Below, piece after piece: positions 11,619 to 22,307 of a DNA stretch of 64,000 bases. A program made the position numbers and the translations under genes. The notes beneath the pieces are model-generated. The model was not told the DNA's origin and did no database searches. It was given only the letters and a program-made list of their open reading frames with translations. The number at the start of each line of letters is the position of its first letter. Positions within the stretch are counted from its first letter, which is position 1. Source of the stretch: Tenrec ecaudatus (lineage: Eukaryota; Chordata; Mammalia; Afrosoricida; Tenrecidae). The stretch lies in contig NC_134541.1 in the NCBI RefSeq assembly GCF_050624435.1, positions 5,839,983-5,903,982 on the forward strand. The letters are read 5' to 3'.

Positions 11619-13050
11619 CCCTGCCCACTAAGCTTTTCAAAGGTCCAAGCAGCCGAAAGTGACCGAGGGGATTTAAGGTTGGTGGCGGCAATGGACTGAC
11701 ATCTATCAAAAAAATCGGCTTTCCAGGTTAAAAATTGGGCTCGAGTCAAAACAGCCTGCACTACTCGCATCCACTCGGCGGGAAGCATATGGCCCCCGCG
11801 GGAGACGACATCTAAAACACTTAATGTGTAGGGGGCGTTGGCTCCGTAAGTTCGGACCGCGGTATTGAGTTCCCTTAAGTTTTTTAAGTGAATCTTACGG
11901 AATTCTCGAGCTTTAGAGCCAGTCCCCTGTACGGGCGGCTCCTCGTCTTCGCTCCCGCTTTCATTTTCGTTCTCAGACCCCTAAGCGTTATCTTTCTCCG
12001 CCTCCCAGTCCTCCTTACCAGAGCCCACGGGCGGGGAGCCGGCGGACTCTGCCTGAGGGTTATCAGAGGAGGAGCTCGGGGAGGACCTGGTGGAGAGGGT
12101 GAGAACGGGGAACAAGAGCTGGACGGGTTCCACCTTCTTTGTCTTAGGGACATGCTCTTTAGTGGACCCGCGAGGGTGTGCTGCCTGGCAAGGTGAACAA
12201 AAAATAGTTTCTCGGAGGGACATTTGAAGGGAGGAAAGTTCCGTGGAAAGGCGGGCAAAATCCTTTTGGAGGTTTAAAACTTCCTTCAATTAGCGACTTG
12301 GGAGGAAAGTTTTGCCTTTGCCTCAGTGAGGGCGGGCATCAAGGCGGCGGGAACTGGGAGAGTGGGGGCACATATCTGATTGTTATAAGGTGGAGGTCTG
12401 GCTAAAAGGACAGAGGGCCAGTCAGGGTTATGGTAACGTGCCGCTTCTTCCTCTAGGGTGGCCACCTCCTCAGGGTCTAGGGGCTCGTCATTAGTGGCTT
12501 TGGAAAACACGGGGTAGGTAGCAGGCAGATTTTTGGGGCTATACTTTTCTTGTGGGAGGGGAGGGTAACGGGAGGTAGGGGGGGCAGGCTCCCCCGCAGC
12601 GGGCTTTTCTGAGTCAGGTTTCTCTGAACCTGGCACTTCTATGATTACCGAGGGAGATTTGGAGGGATTTTTATCCGAACAAAGGGAAGAAACAGAGGCC
12701 GAGCGAGAAAGTGGGCGGAGGCAATATTCCGCCACTGAGAGAAGTTGTTGCTTATCCGGGTCCTCAGAAGCGGCCTCAACAATGTCCCTGATCAATCCCC
12801 AATAAGAAAAAACCGCGGCGGGAACAGCATTGGGTCCTTCTTTATGCAGTTTGTCATTTAAATCCCTCCCGACCTTTTGCCATTTCCCACGATGAATTTC
12901 AGGCCCATTCACTATAAACCATGGACAGACTTGGTCTACAAAAAGAAAGAATCTTACCAAATCCTTTTTCTTAACTCTTACTCCTCTCTCTCTGAGGGAA
13001 ACTTTAAGGTCCTTTATAAAGACCATCTCTTAGGTTAGTTTTTGGCCCAT
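11619..13050 (-). pseudogene. gag: Betaretrovirus-like gag, truncated and broken
   Basis: The reading begins with an ATG-Gly start (myristoylation type) at 13,050 that is stopped by TAA at codon 7; the frame then stays open from an ATG at 13,026 to 12,286 (246 codons). This part matches a class II matrix domain (motif CPWF, and FSYWGLI), then a Pro/Ser-rich linker with a PPPY late-domain motif. After a stop and frameshift near 12,288 a coiled segment follows, and capsid N-terminal sequence (motif AVLTRAQFLTWKADFF) is read in the frame at 11,788-11,619. Everything beyond is missing. Gag would form the viral core; this one cannot be made. Confidence 0.8.
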
Positions 13051-13217
13051 CTGTATGGTACGGACGAAGTTCTACTCACCAAGGCTGATCAGTCTTCGTG
13101 AGCGGCGAAGACAGTCCGCGACTTCTTCTTCATCTCTTCATCGGGGCCCGGCCGGGCGTCTTCTTCTGGGAGCTCTTCTGGAGCTGGGGGTCCATCTGGC
13201 AAGGGTCCACACCTCGG

Positions 13218-13234
13218 GCCCCACGTGGGCGCCA
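13218..13234 (-). other. Primer binding site, tRNA-Lys type
   Basis: On the minus strand TGGCGCCCACGTGGGGC, two bases downstream of the LTR's CA end. It matches the 3' end of tRNA-Lys(1,2) with one deleted base, the primer used by HERV-K-like betaretroviruses. Confidence 0.8.
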
Positions 13235-13236
13235 CT

Positions 13237-13621
13237 TGCCCCGGACCAGCGGGACTCAGTTATTCGAGGGGTTTCGGAGGGGGATCCAGCCTGAAAGAGA
13301 AACGGGCGAGAGAGAGGAGCGAGACCAAGCAGATTCTTGTCAAGGTCTCAGTTTATTGCTACACAAGCCTCTTTTTAAAGGGTGAGGCAAACAAAGGAAT
13401 TCCAAGGGAAGGTAAAAAAAAAAAAAGGAAGGGAAGGGGGTAGAGCACACAGGGTAGGCAGACCCAAATCTATGGTTGGAATGTCAGGTGCTGGAGTAAA
13501 CAAAGGTGGGCCATCTGGTATGTGTCAGGATAAGATAAGGTTGAGGTGAAGTGGCTTTAGCCCTGCAGGGCAGACAGTATGGAGTCCACTTTGTCAGGCT
13601 GATTATGTCCAGTTCCCAACA
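13237..13621 (-). repeat. 5' LTR of the class II ERV
   Basis: 385 bp, TGTTGGGAAC..GGGGCA on the minus strand, with AATAAA at 13,357-13,352 and a purine-rich tract. Directly followed by the primer site. Confidence 0.8.
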
Positions 13622-14923
13622 CTTATGTAACCAAGAGGGATTGCTGAAACCCAGGTGGGTATTGAGCATGATAGCGGGAAAGGAGGAAAGCCAAAGGAAG
13701 TAGAAGAAAGAGCTGGGAGGCAAAGGACATTTATAAAGGTTTAGATAAAGGCATGTACATATGCAAATATATTTATATATGAGGATGGGGAAATAGATCT
13801 ATGTGCATATATTTATAGGTTTAGTATTAAGTTAGTGGAGGGACATTTGGCCTCCACTCAAGTACTCCCTCAATGCAAGAATACTTTCTTCTATTCAATT
13901 GATGCTCACCTTCCCCATGCGATCGCTGAAGACAAAGTGGGTGAATAAGCAAATGTGGTGAAGAAAGCTGATGGTGCCTGGCTATCAAAAGATATAGCGT
14001 CTGGGGTCTTAAAGGCTTGAAGGTAAACAAGCGGCCATCTAGCTCAGAAGAAACAAAACTCACATGGAAGAAGCACACCAGCCTGTGTGATCACAAGGTG
14101 CCGAAGGAATCAGTTATCAAGCATCAAAGAAAGAAAAGTCATATCAGCGTGTGCTCACCTCCATGATATGATTGCTGAAGACAAATGTGTGTATAAGCAA
14201 ATGTGGCGAAGAAAGCTGGTGGTGCCCGGCTATCAAAAGATATAGCGTCTGGGGTCTTAAAGGCTTGAAGGTAAACAGGCGGCCATCTAGCTCACAAGCA
14301 ACAAAGCCCACATGGAAGAAACACACCAGCCTCTGTGATCACGAGGTGTCGAAGGGATCAAGTATCAGGCATCATCAAAACAAAAAAAATCTTACCATAG
14401 CGAATGAGGGGGGCAGTGCGGAGTGGGGACCCAAAGCCCATTTATAGGCCACTGGACACGCCCTTACAGAAGGGTCTCTGGGAGGAGATGAGCCAGTCAG
14501 GGTGCGATGTAGCAACGATGAAAAATACAACTTTCCTCTAGTTCCTAAATGCCCCCTCTCCCACCCAGTATCATGATCAGAATTCTACCTTGCAAGTCTG
14601 GCTAGACCAGAAGATATACACAAATAGAACCAGGAAACACAGGGAATCCAGGGTGGATGATCCCCTCAGGACCAGTGGTGTGAGAGGCAATACTGGGAGA
14701 GTAGAGTGAGGGTGGTTTGGAAAGGGGGAACCGATTACAAGGATCTACATGTGACCTCGTCCCTGGAGGACGGACAACAGAAAAGTGAGTGAAGGGAGAC
14801 ATAAGACAGCACAAGATATGACAAAACAATAATTTATAAATTATCAAGGGTTCATGAGGAATGAGGGAGGGGGGAGGGAGGCGAAAAAGTGAAGACCTGA
14901 TGCCAGAGGCTTGAGTGGAGAGC
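13622..14923 (+). mobile_element. L1 3' UTR, middle part, with a 241-bp tandem duplication
   Basis: Resumes the L1 3' UTR after the ERV ('gtaaccaagagg..ttgctgaaacccagg'). Two tandem copies of a unit of about 241 bp start at about 13,917 and 14,158 ('gcaaatgtgg..gaagaaagct..atcaaaagatatagcgtctggggtcttaaaggcttgaagg'). The same doubling is in the L1 at 61.1-61.6 kb, so it belongs to the subfamily; the L1 at 27.8 kb has only one unit. Confidence 0.8.
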
Positions 14924-15311
14924 TGTCAGAGCCAGCCGATGAGTCATATAGTCCTGTAATGGGGAGTGAGGATTAAGGAAAAAAGAGAGAGACAGAAAGC
15001 ACTGGGAGGGCAACAGTGAATCCTGAAGCCCCCAGTTTATTCTACATACTCCTTTTGTCCACGCAGAAACAACCCGGGGTTAATTATCTCATTTTCAAGC
15101 AAGCACATTTGATACACATAGCAACTCTATCTTCTGTCAAGCCAGACATCCTTGAAAAAATTAAACAACCTGTTTTTCCAGACTTTGCATATTTTCTTGC
15201 TCTTGACAGTCTGTTCAAAACGTTAAGTCACAGAAGAAATCAGCAAATACTGACATATAGGTCATGAGAATTCTCAGCCGTTTGAAGGCTGAGTCTTAAT
15301 GGCCTTCAACA
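14924..15311 (-). repeat. Solo LTR with perfect 6-bp target duplication
   Basis: Runs TGTTGAAGGCC..GGCTCTGACA on the minus strand (388 bp), with AATAAACTGGGGGC near 15,040. The 6 bases GAGAGC occur at 14,918-14,923 and 15,312-15,317, and removing the LTR restores the L1 line 'gtggagagcaaatgtttt'. A 6-bp duplication points to a class II (betaretroviral) integrase. Confidence 0.85.
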
Positions 15312-15430
15312 GAGAGCAAATGTTTTGAAAATGATGAGAGCAATGATGTACAAATGTGCTTTACCCGATTGATGTGTGTATAGATTGTGAGAAGAGTTGT
15401 ATGAGCCCCTAATAAAAGGATTTAAAAAAT
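15312..15430 (+). mobile_element. L1 3' end, right part
   Basis: Completes the L1: 'gcaatgatgtacaaatgtgcttta..gtatgagcccctaataaaaggattt' and an A-rich tail at about 15,415-15,430. Confidence 0.8.
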
Positions 15431-15439
15431 CAAAAGATG

Positions 15440-17048
15440 AGTCGCATTTAAGAGAATCTGATGCACAAGACAGCTTTAGACTTTTTAAAAGAAAGGATAT
15501 TACTTTGAGTACTAAGGTGAACCTTACCCAGGCAGTGGTATTTTCTGTTGCCTCATATGTATCTAAAAGGTAGACAGCAGCCAGATAAAAGTGAAATAAT
15601 TCAGGGACCCAAGGAGAGACATTATCTAATTAGACAGTTGCTTTTTTTTATTTTTAATAATTCTCTTTTATTTCTTTGGAAAGTGGTGGGTCCTGCCCTA
15701 TGGGTTTCCAACCCAAAGTGAGAGATGTTCCCCTAGTCTATGGTCCCCGCCATCCCAGGGACCTAGGAACAATTTCCATGCGGTCCAACTCAAGTGGGCC
15801 CTGTGATGCCTGAAGGCTCCTAAGGGGCCTTCTCTCCTGACCTTTCATTTCCCAATCTTTCCTGGCTTCCCCCCTGAGTAGGGTTTTTGGTTTTCCTCTG
15901 CCAAAGTCAATACTGAAAACTATTTTGTGCAGTGAAGAGAGGAGAGACCAGATATGCCCTTAGGCAGCCCTTCCCCTCAGTTGACTTCAGTCTGTACTCC
16001 CCAGCAGCAAGCCCCTTCTGGAAAGCTTGGAGGAAGACGGACAAAACCACCATCATGAAAGGGAGGTGAGAGAAAACCAGCCCAACCCCTTCTCAGAAGC
16101 ATACTCCTTGCAGTCTCTTGTACAGTTCAAGCGAGCCCTTTAGACAGGGCCTGGGAGGACTAGGTGAGTGGGCAAGAGCCCATGGACCGCAGCCCCAGGA
16201 GGTGATACCAGGGGGTGTCCAGCTGCTCCATCAGCGTAGCATGACTGTGATGCGCATGCTCTGGGAAGCAATGGGTTAAGTCACCATGGGGGTGGTGGTG
16301 TGGCTCACTGTGATTCCTGCCAAGGGCTGGGCCATGGATATGGCCACAGGGGCCACAGACACAGCCTTGGGAGCCATGGAGACAGGAGGGGCTGCCATTC
16401 CTGGGCAATTGTTTGAGCCAGAGCAGCCAACAGTGGTGTGATCTCTGGGCTCAAGTGTGGAGGTGGAGGTGGTGGTACAGCAGGAGGTACAGCATTAGTT
16501 GGGGGCGCAGCAGGGGCGCCAATGGGGGCCACTAGTTCTTGCTGAGATACAAGGCGGGGCTTGGCTGCTGAAAGTAATGTGAGTCTGGGTGATGCCATGG
16601 TTAAAAGTGGCAACAGTGCACACAGTGGGGGCTAGCGTCTGCTCAGTTGCTGGTGCAGTGGAGCTCAGGGTCATGACCTTGGCCTGATTACAAAACTGGG
16701 CATTTTGTTCCAGCAGCACTTCATTGGTGGCCTAGACAGTTGCTTGACTAACCCCCTCCCATTTGAGAGTGCCATACAAGAACCAGAGGGGTTCCCTGAG
16801 AAAACTTCTTCATCTCAGCTCCAGAGGAGGGACCTCCTTCCCTCCCAGAGCAGTGTCTCTCAACTTTGCTTAAGGTGGTCCCTTCTCACCTCGCAGGAAG
16901 GACCCACTGAATTCCCTTTGAAGTGACTGTAGTGCCTCTCTGCTTCAATAAAACTGGGCTTACCTTTTTGCTGCTATGTGTATGTGTGTGAGCCCTGCTT
17001 ATCTCTGGACACTAACAAATCACCTGGGTTGGGAGCTTGCTAGTTCCA
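15440..17048 (+). repeat. Solo LTR, family 4 (copy 2), split by a processed pseudogene
   Basis: The 5' part (to 15,643: 'gaaataattcagggaccc..agacagttgc') and 3' part (16,733-17,048: 'cccctcccatttgagagtgcc', AATAAAACTGGGC near 16,950, ends '..gggttgggagcttgctagttccaca') together match the LTR at 7232-7771 in the opposite orientation. Confidence 0.75.
15644..16732 (-). pseudogene. Processed pseudogene of an unidentified gene
   Basis: A 1.09-kb minus-strand insert flanked by a perfect 13-bp duplication, tagacagttgctt (15,631-15,643 and 16,733-16,745), with an AATAAA at about 15,667 and a short A-rich tail: the marks of L1-driven retroposition of an mRNA. The 5' portion encodes a Gln/Ala/Thr/Pro-rich C-terminal protein region (starts near VLLEQNAQF, later a run of seven prolines) broken by frameshifts, followed by about 0.5 kb of 3' UTR. 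I do not recognise the parent gene. The 5' end is likely truncated. Confidence 0.75.
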
Positions 17049-17088
17049 CAATGCATAACAGCTAAGTTACAGAAATTCACAGTACTCA

Positions 17089-17099
17089 AAAAAAAAAAA

Positions 17100-17133
<34 letters not shown>

Positions 17134-17140
17134 GTATGTT
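17089..17140. repeat. A-tract plus (TA)n and (TATG)n simple repeat
   Basis: A run of A followed by TA dinucleotides and GTAT units. The stretch 17,140-17,400 after it shows no gene. Confidence 0.9.
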
Positions 17141-17402
17141 TCTGATAGCAACGAAACTAGTTATTTTATTATTCAGCATTAATATTCCCTGCAAATATCA
17201 CACACACAAACTACACCAAACTTCCCAAGGAAGAGCAACAACTACATTCGGACTAAGTACTTCAATATCCAATCAACAGCTATTCGGGTGTGTCATCATT
17301 TCATTACTTCACCACAAGTTTTCTTTCAAGACAAAAATCAATTTTTTCCTACAAAATAAAAGGTTTTACTTTTTAAAATGTTTCTGTCTAATACTACGCC
17401 CT

Positions 17403-18070
17403 AGTGGCCTGGTGGTTTTGTGCCTGGTTGCTATCCCAAAGGGATGCAGTGGAAAACTGCAAACTGCTCAGTGGGAGAAAGACTTCTAGTCCCATACAGA
17501 GTAGTCATCGGGGAAAGTCACAGGGGCAGTTCTACCCTGTCCTATTGCAAGAGTGGAACGAGATCAGACCACACCACTTTATTAAAATTAAAGACTCAAC
17601 CTTGTATTACAGCTAGCTGGGCCAAGAGAGAAGGCTAGCACGTAGGGAAAAAATCCTCATCATGTGCTGTAGACAGGCTTTAGACAATAGATAAACCAGG
17701 GGGCTGGAGTGGGGGGGAACAACTGGTAGTTACATTCTTTGATGATCAGGAAGGCAGGACACTGGGAGAGTGTCAGGTGAGTCAGGGTCTGTCCAGATTT
17801 ACTACATTTCTTGCTTAGCTGGCAGACAGGTTATCCTGATGGAAAGGGGAATGTCCTCAGAGTGTGCCAAGGTTTGTCAGGGGATTGGGAAGGGTTTATC
17901 TGGCAAGAGTGTTTGTGGATGAGGTAGACTATTAGGTGGGGCTGGGAATAGCAAAATTGAGGTCATAGATGATCGCAATTTTTAAGAAATAGAGTTTTTC
18001 GAGTTAAGCTGGGTTTTTACACTGTAGAGTTCTCATCGACTTAACGGCAGTGAGTTTGGTATTTTGGTTT
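17403..18070 (+). repeat. AfroSINE-type SINE split by a solo LTR
   Basis: SINE 5' part at 17,403-17,545 ('ctagtggcctggtggtttt..ctaccctgtcctat') and 3' end at 18,022-18,070 ('gttctcatcgacttaacggcagtgagtttgg'), separated by the LTR at 17,546-18,021. Confidence 0.75.
17546..18021 (-). repeat. Solo LTR, family 1 (copy D)
   Basis: On the minus strand TGTAAAAACCCAGCTTAACTC..CCACTCTTGCA with AATAAAGTGG near 17,575. Same family as 4606-5039 and 59,411-59,872. Inserted within an AfroSINE. Confidence 0.8.
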
Positions 18071-18103
18071 TGGATCTATCCAATACATTATGTTCATATC
18101 TGG

Positions 18104-18522
18104 TGTAGTAGCTCTAGGAAAAGCTTACACAACCTTGACAAGAGTGAAGCCATTTTGAGCTAACAGAAGCCATTAGGAACTATAAATCAACTAGCTATAA
18201 ACTATAAATAAACTAGTGGTAGTAAGGAGGCAGGCTGTGCTGACAAGCGCAATGGACTGTACCGAAGGAAATGAAGGTTTGGAAGAACTAAGAGCAGTTA
18301 TTGTTCAACTAAGAATGGCTAGCCTCAATATCCTGCTTCTGTACTCTGCTTGCTTGCATACCTGCACATGGCAAAAGTATAAAAACCTTTAAATTAAACA
18401 GGCCACTGCTCAGTCTCCTCTCAAGAGGGCTGACAGTCCCTGCACAGGCAATAAAACTTTCTTTTGAACTTGTTGGCGGTCTGGGTTGTGTTCTTTCTGG
18501 GAACGGACAGCAGGCTACAGCA
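18104..18522 (+). repeat. 5' LTR of the class I ERV
   Basis: 419 bp, TGTAGTAGC..GCTACAGCA imperfect inverted ends, TATA box at 18,379-18,386, AATAAA at 18,450-18,455, and a GT-rich stretch after it. A related LTR piece is at 60,290-60,420 (minus). Confidence 0.8.
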
Positions 18523-18524
18523 TT

Positions 18525-18542
18525 TGGAGGTCCCACCGAGAT
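18525..18542 (+). other. Primer binding site, tRNA-Gln type
   Basis: TGGAGGTCCCACCGAGAT, complementary to the 3' end of tRNA-Gln with one mismatch; two bases downstream of the LTR. Confidence 0.7.
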
Positions 18543-18922
18543 CCTACTGCCCCTGTCCGAGCCTGTTCGAAAGGAAACCTCCTTTATAGGAGTGCTCTCC
18601 CCAGAACTAGGGGATTCCCGAAGAGACGTGCCTTCGCCTCAGTTCATTTGAGTTGAGCCTTTGGTGAGTGACTTGAACGGTGCACCTTTGGGGGCAAATT
18701 GTCTGCTGGACGTGGCATATGACAGTCGCCTGAGGGCCCAGGGAGACTTCCCTGTGGAACTCTGGTATCACGAGAGCGCCTCTTGGTTCCCCAGTCTTCG
18801 CATTCTTGTTTGCTCGCTGCTTTTGCGCTGCTTTGGTTTTGTGTGTGTGTTGTTGCTTTAAGTGTTCATTTTACCCTTTTAAAGGTGCCTCAAAGGCAGC
18901 CGGGAATGCAGAGAGTTCCAAA

Positions 18923-20437
18923 ATGGGACAGAAGCCTGGACACCACTTGAATGTCTTTTGGCTAACTTCTCTGATTTCTCTAGGTGCTCACGAAGAGCAA
19001 ATGGCTTTGACCCTAAAGACTGGAGACTCCTCAATTTATGTAATGGTGATTGGGCAGAAGGAGTCCCTGATTGTCCCCCACCCCCCTGCAAGGCTCGTTG
19101 TCCCTTCCCCTATTATGTTTATGGGGAACCTGGACATCCAGATCCTGTGTGGATAAGCCAGCATATATAAGAGATTTGCTTCCTCCCCGAACAGAAAGGG
19201 CTTTTCTTTCCAAGACTTCAGGAAATGCAGCGGGACCAGAAGAAAACACCTGTCCAAGTCCCTAAAACCGCAGCAGCGGGTCCCACCCCTCCCTCTGCCT
19301 GCAGGCTTTACTGCATTTTGCAGGAAGACTCCAGTGCTGGAGAGGAGCTGGCTTCCGACCCTGTGGTGCTGCCACCACCCTATCATGTTCCCGGGGGCTG
19401 AAGAGAGGGAAATACTAACAACCCCTTTTTGAGTCCCCCCAACACTAGGGCTGACAGGTCTTACCAACCCCCCAACCCCAGAAGGATCACTCAGCGGCAG
19501 CCATTCTCCCCTTAAGACAAGCAGCCCCAACACCTGGGGAAGAACCCTGAGTCCCTTTCTTGAAACGGTTTTCCACATTCATCAGCCCACCTGGGACAAC
19601 TGCCAGCAACTTCTCCAGGTGCCATTCACATCAGAGGAACAGGAACACATCCAGAGAGGCCCAGAAGGCAGTCATGGGACCTGATGGGCAGCCAGCGGGC
19701 ACTCCAGAAACTCTCTTTCCCACTCCAGACTGATGTGGGATCCAACTCCTCACAAGGCCGAAAAGCCTTGACCAGGTATCACCAGTTTCTTTTGCAGGGC
19801 CTCCGCAGAGTGGCCAGGAAACCTACGAATTTATCTAAGGTCAGTGAGACTTTACAGGCTCTTACAGGAGAATCTCCAGTTGCCTTTTTAGAGCGGCTGA
19901 TGGAAGCCTACAGGCTTTATACCCCTATAGACCCGGAGGTCCCCGAGAACAGGAGGACAATAAATATTGCCTTTGTTACTCAGTCGGCCCCAGACATTAG
20001 AAAGAAATGGCAGAAGTTGGAAGGGTTTGAAGGGAAAAAGCTTAGTGAGTTGGTAGAAGTGGCTCGGCGGGTGAATAACAACAGAGATGACCCCACCACG
20101 ACAGAGACCAAGAAACTAGCTAAAATGTTAGTAACTGCCATGGGAGACCCCAGAGGCTCAGGAAAGGGAAATCGGGGCCCACTCATGGAGAGGCCGACCG
20201 TGGGCACTGCCGACCCCTGGGGAAGAATCCATGTGCCTACTGCAAAAAAGAACACTGGCGAAATCAGTGCCCCGGAAACCCCAGGAGAGGCGCACGACCC
20301 ACCACTAGAGAGGATGGGCCTCATCCTTGCCTAGAAAAACCCAAGCGAGAGACAATAAAGCTTGAAGAAGCTGAATGAAGGTGTCAGGGCTCTGTTTCAC
20401 TTGGCCCCCAGGAGCCCAGGCTAACTCTCCAAGTCGG
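18923..20437 (+). pseudogene. gag: Gammaretrovirus-like gag (and protease start), frameshifted
   Basis: Starts with ATG-Gly-Gln (MGQKP), a myristoylated matrix start. Matrix sequence soon shifts frame (DFSRCSRRANGFDPKDW is read in the next frame). A long frame at 19,684-20,334 carries the gamma-type capsid C-terminal half with its major homology region (QALTGESPVAFLERL) and a charged helix. The nucleocapsid CCHC knuckle (spacing CX2CX4HX4C, key residues C-A-Y-C, H, C at about 20,231-20,271) lies in a different frame. A protease-like start follows and is cut at 20,437. Not translatable as a whole. Confidence 0.8.
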
Positions 20438-20811
20438 AGAACCAAAGTATTGGGTTATTTGGATTTGTCTAGGAAGACTCCACAATTGCTCCCCTTGTGT
20501 GCTTTACTACATATATGAATACATATGCAGCACACCGGAAGATGTTTGTGCATGTGCCATCCTGTACATGTCTGCCTACATAGCTACCTGTTATTGGTTT
20601 CATATATAGGACATCTGTTGAACAGAATGATTTTGATCTTTTCTGTTGGGTCATAAACTATGAAGTGCTGCCCGGTAATTGCGATGCTGCCTGCAGGGGC
20701 TAACTAGCAGACTCTACTCTGTTAAGGAAGTGTCAACAGCCTACTGAGTAAAGGGAATTTTTGCAGAGGAGATTGGTGGGACTGGTCGGGTTTATCTGTG
20801 AGAGTGAGGAG

Positions 20812-20950
20812 CCCTGGTGGCACTGTAGTTTCAGAATTGTGCTATGCACAAAGTCAACAGTTCAAACCCACAAGCTGTGCCCATGGAGAAAGTAGGGTGC
20901 CCTGGTGAAGCTGTCGGCTCCCATAAAGATGTACATGCCCTGACATCCTA
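20812..20950 (+). repeat. AfroSINE-type SINE shared by both ZNF copies
   Basis: Begins 'aggagccctggtggcactgtag'; its counterpart is antisense at 50,080-50,195. Confidence 0.75.
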
Positions 20951-21869
20951 AATGGTGTTACTCTGATTCCCAATTGCCTTTGGACAGTGAATTTCTGTTG
21001 ATAAGCAGACAGCCCCACAAGGGCTTTTTTCCAGAGAGGAAGCAGCAGAAGGAAACAAGGTACCAAAGAAAAAGTGGACAAGGTACCTCCGAAAACGTCT
21101 CCAAACTAGAGACAGCGAGAGACCTGGAAATACACCAGTGACAGAGGCAACAGTCCCAGGTCTGAGATGTCCATTTGCAAGTTAGTGGGTAGATTCAGCG
21201 GGGCTGCCAGGACATCTGTACAGTGGAGAGGAGCTGAGAGAGCTACTGCACTGAAGCAGGGAGACTGCCTGCACGTCTCCTGATCCTGAGCTGCAGCCTG
21301 TCCTTGAATCCACCACCATACCCTGAGTCTGGTCGACAAGTTCTCTGGCCATTGCAATGAATTGCCACCCCTAGAGAAGTTAATTGCCCCCTGGGTACAA
21401 TGGCTACTCTGAGAATTGATTTAAAAGTTGGAGATTGGAGGGAGGACTGACTGCCATGTCATGTTAATCAGCTGTGGACTGATCAGATATAGATTACAGA
21501 TGAAGATTGATGAATGATCCCCATTCACTCAAAGGTGGGCCAATTCAAGTGCTACATCTCTGCCATTTTCACACATAGACTGTCTACTATATTTGAAGCC
21601 TGCCAGATTGAGTGGCTTTATACTAACATAAGAAGGGTTATGACGATTTCCACATAGCTTTAGAAACTGTTATTTCTAAGTAATAGCAAAACGGTAGGGA
21701 CAGAATATATCACAATGAGTGCTTGGGACTTAGAAGCTTTTAGGAGAAGGGACAGGCCAGGTGTAGGAGAAGGTGTTTATAGAGCACAAGCAGTATCTGA
21801 CCCTTCCTTGAGGAAGTCTAACCTGGGTAACGTGTTGCAAAGGTTTTGAGTATGGGTTCTGTGGATTAC

Positions 21870-22072
21870 AGTAACCAAACCCACGGTCATGATTTGATAC
21901 CAACTCACAGCAGAACATGGTAGATCTGACCCATTAGGGTTTCCCAGGCTGTAAATTTCTCTCGAAGCAGACTGTGGCACAGTTCTACCACGGAGCTGTT
22001 GCTGGGTTTGAGGCATCCTCTATTTCGATGGCAGCCCAGCGCTGTAACCACTGCTCCACCTGGAGTCCTGGA
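21870..22072 (-). repeat. AfroSINE-type SINE shared by both ZNF copies
   Basis: Antisense SINE ending 'gctgtaaccactgctccacctggagtcctgg'; counterpart at 48,892-49,095. Confidence 0.8.
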
Positions 22073-22307
22073 TTTCAATAAGAAGGGGAGTTGATAAAAA
22101 TGGAACATAGGTGACTGACTGGTGGGACACAAATTGTGTTTGGATATATTTTGAATGACAAATATGAGCATAGGATTGTTGTTAGTTGCCATCAAGGGTA
22201 TTCCAACTTAGTGAACACATATGTTCACTGTCTCCCTTAAGAGAAAGCGCCACTGTCCATGCAATTCCATTCAGAGCTGCCCTGATAGAAAATTCTCTCT
22301 CCTGCAG

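Larger units (their letters stand above)
11619..13621 (-). mobile_element. Truncated class II (betaretrovirus-like) ERV: 5' LTR, leader, partial gag
   Basis: Minus-strand order: LTR (13,621-13,237), tRNA-Lys-like primer site (13,234-13,218), leader, gag to the middle of capsid, then abrupt end at 11,619. It lies inside an L1 3' UTR whose uninterrupted sequence is known from other copies in this window. The flanks gttatg (11,613-11,618) and cttatg (13,622-13,627) look like a 6-bp target duplication with one change, although the left end is internal gag sequence rather than an LTR. No pro, pol or env remains. Confidence 0.85.
18104..20437 (+). mobile_element. Truncated class I (gammaretrovirus-like) ERV: 5' LTR, leader, gag, start of protease
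   Basis: Plus-strand order: LTR 18,104-18,522, primer site 18,525-18,542, leader, gag from 18,923, and the first residues of a gamma-type protease just before 20,437, where the sequence switches to the segment shared with ZNF copy B. The rest of pol, env and the 3' LTR are missing. It interrupts the KRAB-to-finger intron of ZNF copy A and is absent from copy B's intron. Confidence 0.85.
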
